From the NCBI RefSeq assembly GCF_051062515.1, contig NZ_JAMXEK010000001.1: a DNA stretch of 64,000 nucleotides; one strand, written 5' to 3'. The stretch comes from Aliarcobacter sp017996075. GTDB taxonomy: Bacteria; Campylobacterota; Campylobacteria; Campylobacterales; Arcobacteraceae. Shown one piece after another: positions 60,688-64,000 of the stretch. Positions within the stretch are counted from its first letter, which is position 1. Each line of letters begins with the position of its first letter. The notes beneath the pieces are model-generated. The model was not told where the DNA came from and ran no database searches. It saw only the letters and a list, made by a program, of their open reading frames with translations. The position numbers were made by a program, and so were the translations under genes.

Positions 60688-60764
60688 GCGGGAGTAGCTC
60701 AGTTGGCTAGAGCTTCTGCCTTCCAAGCAGACTGTCGCGAGTTCGAGTCTCGTCTCCCGCTCCA
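60688..60764 (+). tRNA. tRNA-Gly(TCC)
   Basis: Acceptor GCGGGAG / CTCCCGC, anticodon stem TCTGC / GCAGA with loop CTTCCAA giving TCC, encoded CCA. Last tRNA of the five-gene cluster. Confidence 0.97.
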
Positions 60765-60766
60765 TT

Positions 60767-60807
60767 AAAAGCCTTGTCTAAGAGTTAAACTTTTAGGCAA
60801 GGCTTTT
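60767..60807 (+). terminator. Terminator of the tRNA cluster
   Basis: AAAAGCCTTG / CAAGGCTTTT with the stem extended inward by TCTAA/TTAGG, followed by a run of T to 60810. Confidence 0.88.
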
Positions 60808-60829
60808 TTTATTCCTAGTAAAAACCTTT

Positions 60830-60955
60830 TTAAAAAATAGCTCCACCGACACTCATTCCTACTTGCCCACCACTATTTATATTTGTACTAAGAAAACAAC
60901 CAGTAAAAAGTATATTTATAATAATTACTAAAACTATATATTTGAAAATTTTCAT
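60830..60955 (-). CDS. 41-residue small lipoprotein
   Basis: Short ORF with ATG at 60955 and AAAGAGA upstream. The product starts MKIFKYIVLVIIINILFTGC: a lysine-containing N-terminus, a hydrophobic segment and a lipobox LFTGC with Cys at 20, leaving about 22 mature residues rich in Gly, Ser and Asn (SGGQVGMSVGGAIF). It fits tiny lipoproteins such as entericidin-like peptides, but I recognise no family. Minus strand, between the tRNA cluster and oadA, with space upstream for its own promoter. Confidence 0.6.
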   Translation of the reverse strand: MKIFKYIVLVIIINILFTGCFLSTNINSGGQVGMSVGGAIF

Positions 60956-61022
60956 TAGATTCTCTTTTGTTTTTTTGATATTTTATAATAAGGATTATTA
61001 AAAGAAGAGTTTGAGGTATATA

Positions 61023-61040
61023 AAACTATATTTATAGTTT
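61023..61040. repeat. Inverted repeat downstream of oadA
   Basis: AAACTATA-TT-TATAGTTT, 8-bp arms, just beyond the oadA terminator hairpin and upstream of the small lipoprotein gene. Confidence 0.4.
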
Positions 61041-61045
61041 AAAGA

Positions 61046-61072
61046 AGTGCTTATCAAAAGGAGATAAGCACT
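61046..61072 (-). terminator. Terminator after oadA
   Basis: Perfect 10-bp stem AGTGCTTATC / GATAAGCACT with a 7-base loop, 6 bases after the oadA stop in the minus orientation. Confidence 0.8.
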
Positions 61073-61078
61073 CTTAAA

Positions 61079-61456
61079 TTAAGCAATAACTGCTAGAGTT
61101 TGACCTTCTTCAACTGCTTTCGAAGGTTCTGTTAAAATTTTACTTATTGTTCCAGAAACTGGTGCAACAACATCTATTTCCATTTTCATAGCTTCAAGTA
61201 TCATAATTTGTTGATCTTTTTCAACTCTATCACCCTCTTTAACAAGTATTTTCCATACATTTCCATTTACAGGAGCTATTGCTTCTGTTCCATTGTAAAC
61301 TGGTTTTGCAGGTGCTACTGGAGCTGCTTGAACAGGTGCTTGTTGAACTACTTGTTGAACAGGTTGTGCAACTTGAATATTTTGAACATCTCCTTCAAAA
61401 ACCGATACATTAAATCTTTGACCATCTACAACTACTGTATAATTTCCATTTGACAT
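61079..61456 (-). other. Possible internal in-frame translation start for a free biotin-carrier protein
   Basis: Within oadA, codon 482 is an ATG (61454-61456) preceded by TAGGAGA (61464-61470) with a 7-base spacer, an ideal ribosome binding site. The product would be 125 residues starting MSNGNYTVVVDGQRFNVSVF, which looks like the N-terminus of stand-alone biotin-carrier subunits. The preceding residues, KNEKKDENKQIGENK, look like a linker or former protein tail. Seen in sequence; actual use is unknown. Confidence 0.45.
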
Positions 61457-62899
61457 TTTATTTTCTCCTATTTGTTTATTTTCATCTTTTTTTTCATTTT
61501 TTCTTACATTTAAAGGCGCATTACCTTTTAAAAATGTAATACCTTTTTCATCACAAGCTGCAGCAATAAAGATATTTTCTTCAGTTGCTTCTATACCTTC
61601 TATCTCTAATCTTTGTCTCCAAACATCAACTTTTTTCTTTGGATCTTCATCTGCAATATCCAAAGGATTTCTTTTTGTTGGCTCAAGTTTTAGTTTTTCA
61701 CTTGCTAGTTTTATAATATCTGGATCAGCTTCAACTGGAGTTTTACCAAAGTATCCTAAAACCATTCTTCCATAACCTGGGGCTATTTGTTTCCATGGAC
61801 CAAACATAACATTTGCATATGCTTGTTGCCAATAAAATTGAGATACAGGAGTTACACTTGTACCAAATCCACCTTTTACAACTACTTCTTGCATAGCTTT
61901 TATTACTTCAGGAAATTTGTTTAAAGTTCCATTATCTCTCATCATTTGAGTATTTGCTGTAAGTGCACCACCTGGCATTGGTGAAAATGGAATCAGAGGT
62001 GAAACTTGAGTAGCTTCAGGTGGCAAAAAGTAATCTTTTAAACAATCAGCAAGTACTTCTTCATATTTTAAAATTTTATCAATTTCTAATCCACCTAAAT
62101 CATAGTTCATACCTTTTGTTGCATGAAGCATTGTAAGAATATCAGGTTGAGATGTTCCTCCACTTACTGGCGATGCAGCCAAATCAATACCATCAGCACC
62201 AGCTTCAAGTGCTGCAAGATAACAAGCAACTGAAACTCCAGCTGTTTCATGCGTATGAAGTCTAATATGAGTAGAATCACCTAAAAGTTTTCTAGCCATT
62301 TTAATAGTTTCAAAAACTTTATTTGGACTACTTGTACCACTTGCATCTTTAAAACAAATAGAGTCAAATGGTAAACCACTATCAAGTATATTTCTTAGAG
62401 TTTTTTCATAAAAAGGAACATCGTGAGCACCTGTACAATTTGGTGGTAAATCCATAAGTGTTACAACAGCTTCATGTTTAAGTCCATGATTTTTAATACA
62501 TTGTGCACTATATTCAAGATTTTGAACATCATTTAATGCATCAAAATTTCTAATAGTTGTTGTTCCATGTTTTGCAAACATTTTTGCATGAAGGTCAATT
62601 AGCTCTCTACTTCCAGTATCAAGCATAACAGTATTAATACCACGTGCAAGTGTTTGAAGATTTGCATCAGGACCAACAATAGATCTAAATTTATCCATCA
62701 TATCAAATGCATTTTCATTTAGATAGAAGAATAAAGATTGAAATCTAGCTCCTCCTCCAAATTCAAAGTGAGTTATTCCAGCATCTCTTGCAGCTTCAAC
62801 AGCTGGAAAGAAGTCGTTCATTAAAACTCTTCCTCCAAAAACAGATTGAAATCCATCTCTGAAAGTAGTATCCATTATATCAATATATTTTTTTGACAT
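61079..62899 (-). CDS. oadA: Oxaloacetate decarboxylase alpha / pyruvate carboxylase subunit B-type biotin enzyme
   Basis: 606 residues. The N-terminal carboxyltransferase TIM barrel has DTTFRDGFQSVFGGR and CFKDASGTSSPN (metal and lysine site), with HTHETAGV; the PYC/OADA conserved domain follows; a Gln/Pro/Ala-rich linker (about 505-535) leads to the biotinyl domain with EAMKMEID, biotin on Lys572. The oadG gene upstream suggests a Na+-pumping decarboxylase, but no oadB lies next to it; PycB function with a separate PycA is the alternative. Start ATG at 62899, with AAAAAAGG upstream; TTG at 62908 abuts that site. An internal start lies at 61456. Confidence 0.9.
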   Translation of the reverse strand: MSKKYIDIMDTTFRDGFQSVFGGRVLMNDFFPAVEAARDAGITHFEFGGGARFQSLFFYLNENAFDMMDKFRSIVGPDANLQTLARGINTVMLDTGSRELIDLHAKMFAKHGTTTIRNFDALNDVQNLEYSAQCIKNHGLKHEAVVTLMDLPPNCTGAHDVPFYEKTLRNILDSGLPFDSICFKDASGTSSPNKVFETIKMARKLLGDSTHIRLHTHETAGVSVACYLAALEAGADGIDLAASPVSGGTSQPDILTMLHATKGMNYDLGGLEIDKILKYEEVLADCLKDYFLPPEATQVSPLIPFSPMPGGALTANTQMMRDNGTLNKFPEVIKAMQEVVVKGGFGTSVTPVSQFYWQQAYANVMFGPWKQIAPGYGRMVLGYFGKTPVEADPDIIKLASEKLKLEPTKRNPLDIADEDPKKKVDVWRQRLEIEGIEATEENIFIAAACDEKGITFLKGNAPLNVRKNEKKDENKQIGENKMSNGNYTVVVDGQRFNVSVFEGDVQNIQVAQPVQQVVQQAPVQAAPVAPAKPVYNGTEAIAPVNGNVWKILVKEGDRVEKDQQIMILEAMKMEIDVVAPVSGTISKILTEPSKAVEEGQTLAVIA

Positions 62900-62904
62900 A
62901 TTTT

Positions 62905-63168
62905 TCAACCTTTTTTGTTGTGATGCTGTATAGCTGCCATAATAGCAGCAACTTTTCTAGCATCAACACCATAAGAGCCTTGATTTGGACTTTGCGATAT
63001 CACATTATTGTAAATAACCTGAGATGGAGTATCTTTATCTTTTTTTGGAAAAAATTCAACAAAAGTTACACCTTTTGCTTTTAATAAAAATCCAATAACC
63101 AAAAGTATAGACGTTCCTATTCCCATAATCATAAAAAAGCTAAATATAGCTTGTAGTAGGGCTTCCAC
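62905..63168 (-). CDS. oadG: Sodium pump decarboxylase gamma subunit (OadG family)
   Basis: 87 residues with one membrane helix (about 8-27, IFSFFMIMGIGTSILLVIGF). A polar stretch and the C-terminal VDARKVAAIMAAIQHHNKKG carry the AAIMAAI motif and metal-binding histidines typical of OadG. It would anchor and activate the alpha subunit. It precedes oadA with 5 bases between stop and start. No beta subunit is seen. Confidence 0.85.
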   Translation of the reverse strand: MEALLQAIFSFFMIMGIGTSILLVIGFLLKAKGVTFVEFFPKKDKDTPSQVIYNNVISQSPNQGSYGVDARKVAAIMAAIQHHNKKG

Positions 63169-63252
63169 ATTTCTCCTTTAAGTATTTTATATCAACACTT
63201 GATTTAAAGTACCGTATTTTAGGAAAATTTTATATTTTCTTCTTCTTTTTTG

Positions 63253-63280
63253 GTGCTTTACAAATTGTTGTTTAGTGCTT
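63253..63280 (+). promoter_or_regulatory. Direct repeat upstream of the AraC-family gene
   Basis: GTGCTT occurs at 63253-63258 and 63275-63280, 22 bases apart (two helical turns), in the spacer before the AraC-type gene. Possible operator half-sites; the repeat is short. Confidence 0.25.
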
Positions 63281-63310
63281 ATTTTATCTAACTTTTGATA
63301 AAATTCTCTT

Positions 63311-64000
63311 ATGAAAAAAGAGACATTAGAGAAAAGAACAAAAATAGCAAATGATATTATGTATTATATATACACTCATATTGAGACAAATATCGATATT
63401 GAAGAGCTTAGCATTGATTTAGAAATTAGTAAATTTCATATGCATCGTGTTTTTAAAGAGATATTTGGAAGAAATATTTATGAGAGCATAAAATCAATTA
63501 GGCTTCAAAAAGCTTCAAATTTACTTCTTACAAATAGATATTCAACAATTTCTAGTATTGTAAATTCATGTGGTTACTCTTCACAATCATCTTTTATTAA
63601 AATATTTAAAGATAGATTTGGAATGAGTCCAAAAGAGTGGAAAAATGGTGGATATAAAGAGTATTCAAATGAGATTATAAAACAATCAAAATTTGCTATG
63701 AAATCTAAAGCAAATTTCGACAATATAACACCAACTATTGTAAAAATGAAAGCTATAGAGAGTTACTATATAAGAAATCGAGGTTATAATAAAAATATAG
63801 AAGAGACATGGCAAAAACTTCAAACTTGGGTTTTGACAAATAATATAAAACAGTATAAAAGAGCAGCACTCTTTCATGATAATCCAACAATTACCCCTCT
63901 TGATGAGTGTCAATATATTGCTTGTATAATAGTTGATGATGATAAAAATATAAAAAGTGATAGAATCCCAAAATTCAAAATAGCAGAAGGAGTTTATGCA
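63311..64000 (+). CDS. AraC-family transcriptional regulator with GyrI-like domain (3' end outside window)
   Basis: Open from the ATG at 63311 to the window end (230 codons), so truncated by the edge. The N-terminal AraC DNA-binding domain (about 10-115) has two helix-turn-helix units: NIDIEELSIDLEISKFHMHR then VFKEIFG, and SSIVNSCGYSSQSSFIKIFK then FGMSPKEWK. From about 140 a GyrI-like/SOUL effector-binding domain begins (PTIVKMKAIESYYIRNRGY, TWQKLQTWV, CQYIACIIVDD). Such Rob/SbmC-like regulators sense small hydrophobic molecules. No good ribosome binding site before the ATG. Confidence 0.88.
   Translation, partial: MKKETLEKRTKIANDIMYYIYTHIETNIDIEELSIDLEISKFHMHRVFKEIFGRNIYESIKSIRLQKASNLLLTNRYSTISSIVNSCGYSSQSSFIKIFKDRFGMSPKEWKNGGYKEYSNEIIKQSKFAMKSKANFDNITPTIVKMKAIESYYIRNRGYNKNIEETWQKLQTWVLTNNIKQYKRAALFHDNPTITPLDECQYIACIIVDDDKNIKSDRIPKFKIAEGVYA

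Noticed and set aside
63191..63208. FNR site before the AraC-type gene (ATATCAACACTTGATTT)
   Set aside because: The half-sites are in the inverted order (ATCAA before TTGAT) with a 3-base spacer, so it does not match the FNR consensus.

Overview
The window is AT-rich chromosomal DNA from a Campylobacterota (epsilonproteobacterial) genome, most likely Arcobacter/Aliarcobacter. This rests on the overall gene content: a 602-residue ThrRS without an N-terminal TGS domain, class II DAHP synthase, an AcnD/PrpF-type methylcitrate cycle, sulfide:quinone oxidoreductase next to a multi-rhodanese protein, and frequent TTG starts. Species assignment is inference. About 70 genes are tightly packed, mostly housekeeping, with no CRISPR array, intact insertion sequence or prophage visible.

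Layout. 1-3.7 kb: end of an ABC/Mla auxiliary lipoprotein gene, then AbrB-type membrane protein, HAD phosphatase and an oligopeptide-type binding protein. 3.8-5.3 kb: thiamin salvage (thiM, tenA). 5.4-6.2 kb: rplM-rpsI. 6.3-15.3 kb: a complete phosphate regulon on the minus strand (pstS, an EAL-CBS-GGDEF protein, pstC, pstA, pstB, phoU, psiE-like, phoB, phoR), with two 18-bp direct-repeat Pho-box-like sites. 15.3-17.8 kb: PhnA-family protein, HPP membrane protein with an FNR-type site, L,D-transpeptidase. 17.9-20.2 kb: a MotA/MotB-like (ZorA/ZorB-like) pair with a 49-residue overlapping ORF. 20.5-21.7 kb: DUF4143-type ATPase. 21.8-26.9 kb: tilS, rimO, META lipoprotein, panC, an orphan ABC permease, acpS. 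26.9-28.0 kb: an FNR-type promoter and structured leader before an FmdE-DsrE pair. 28.1-34.7 kb: gltS, ruvX, metF, serB, tal, aroG, a 2-hydroxyacid dehydrogenase. 34.7-41.9 kb: propionate (2-methylcitrate) cycle prpB-prpC-acnD-prpF with a divergent unrecognised regulator. 42.0-47.1 kb: ArsC-like, leuC, mobA, SQR-like flavoprotein, triple-rhodanese protein. 47.2-50.3 kb: thrS-infC-rpmI-rplT. 50.4-53.5 kb: hypothetical gene, cytochrome-like small periplasmic protein, NFACT/RqcH protein, TraT lipoprotein. 53.6-60.1 kb: a plus-strand run cdsA-dxr-small membrane protein-hydrolase-tsaD-SUI1-nnr-cutA-thiG. 60.2-60.8 kb: five tRNAs (Pro, His, Arg, Leu, Gly). 60.8-63.2 kb: a 41-residue lipoprotein and the biotin-dependent decarboxylase/carboxylase subunits oadA and oadG. 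The window ends inside an AraC-family regulator gene.

Themes. Phosphate starvation control appears to join PhoBR, Pst and a c-di-GMP enzyme. Two genes or operons (HPP; FmdE-DsrE) carry nearly identical FNR-type sites spaced as expected for class II activation. Sulfur chemistry recurs (SQR, rhodaneses, DsrE). The oadA gene contains an in-frame internal start with an ideal ribosome binding site in front of the biotin-carrier domain, suggesting a fusion scar or a second protein product. Strong hairpin terminators often overlap stop codons.
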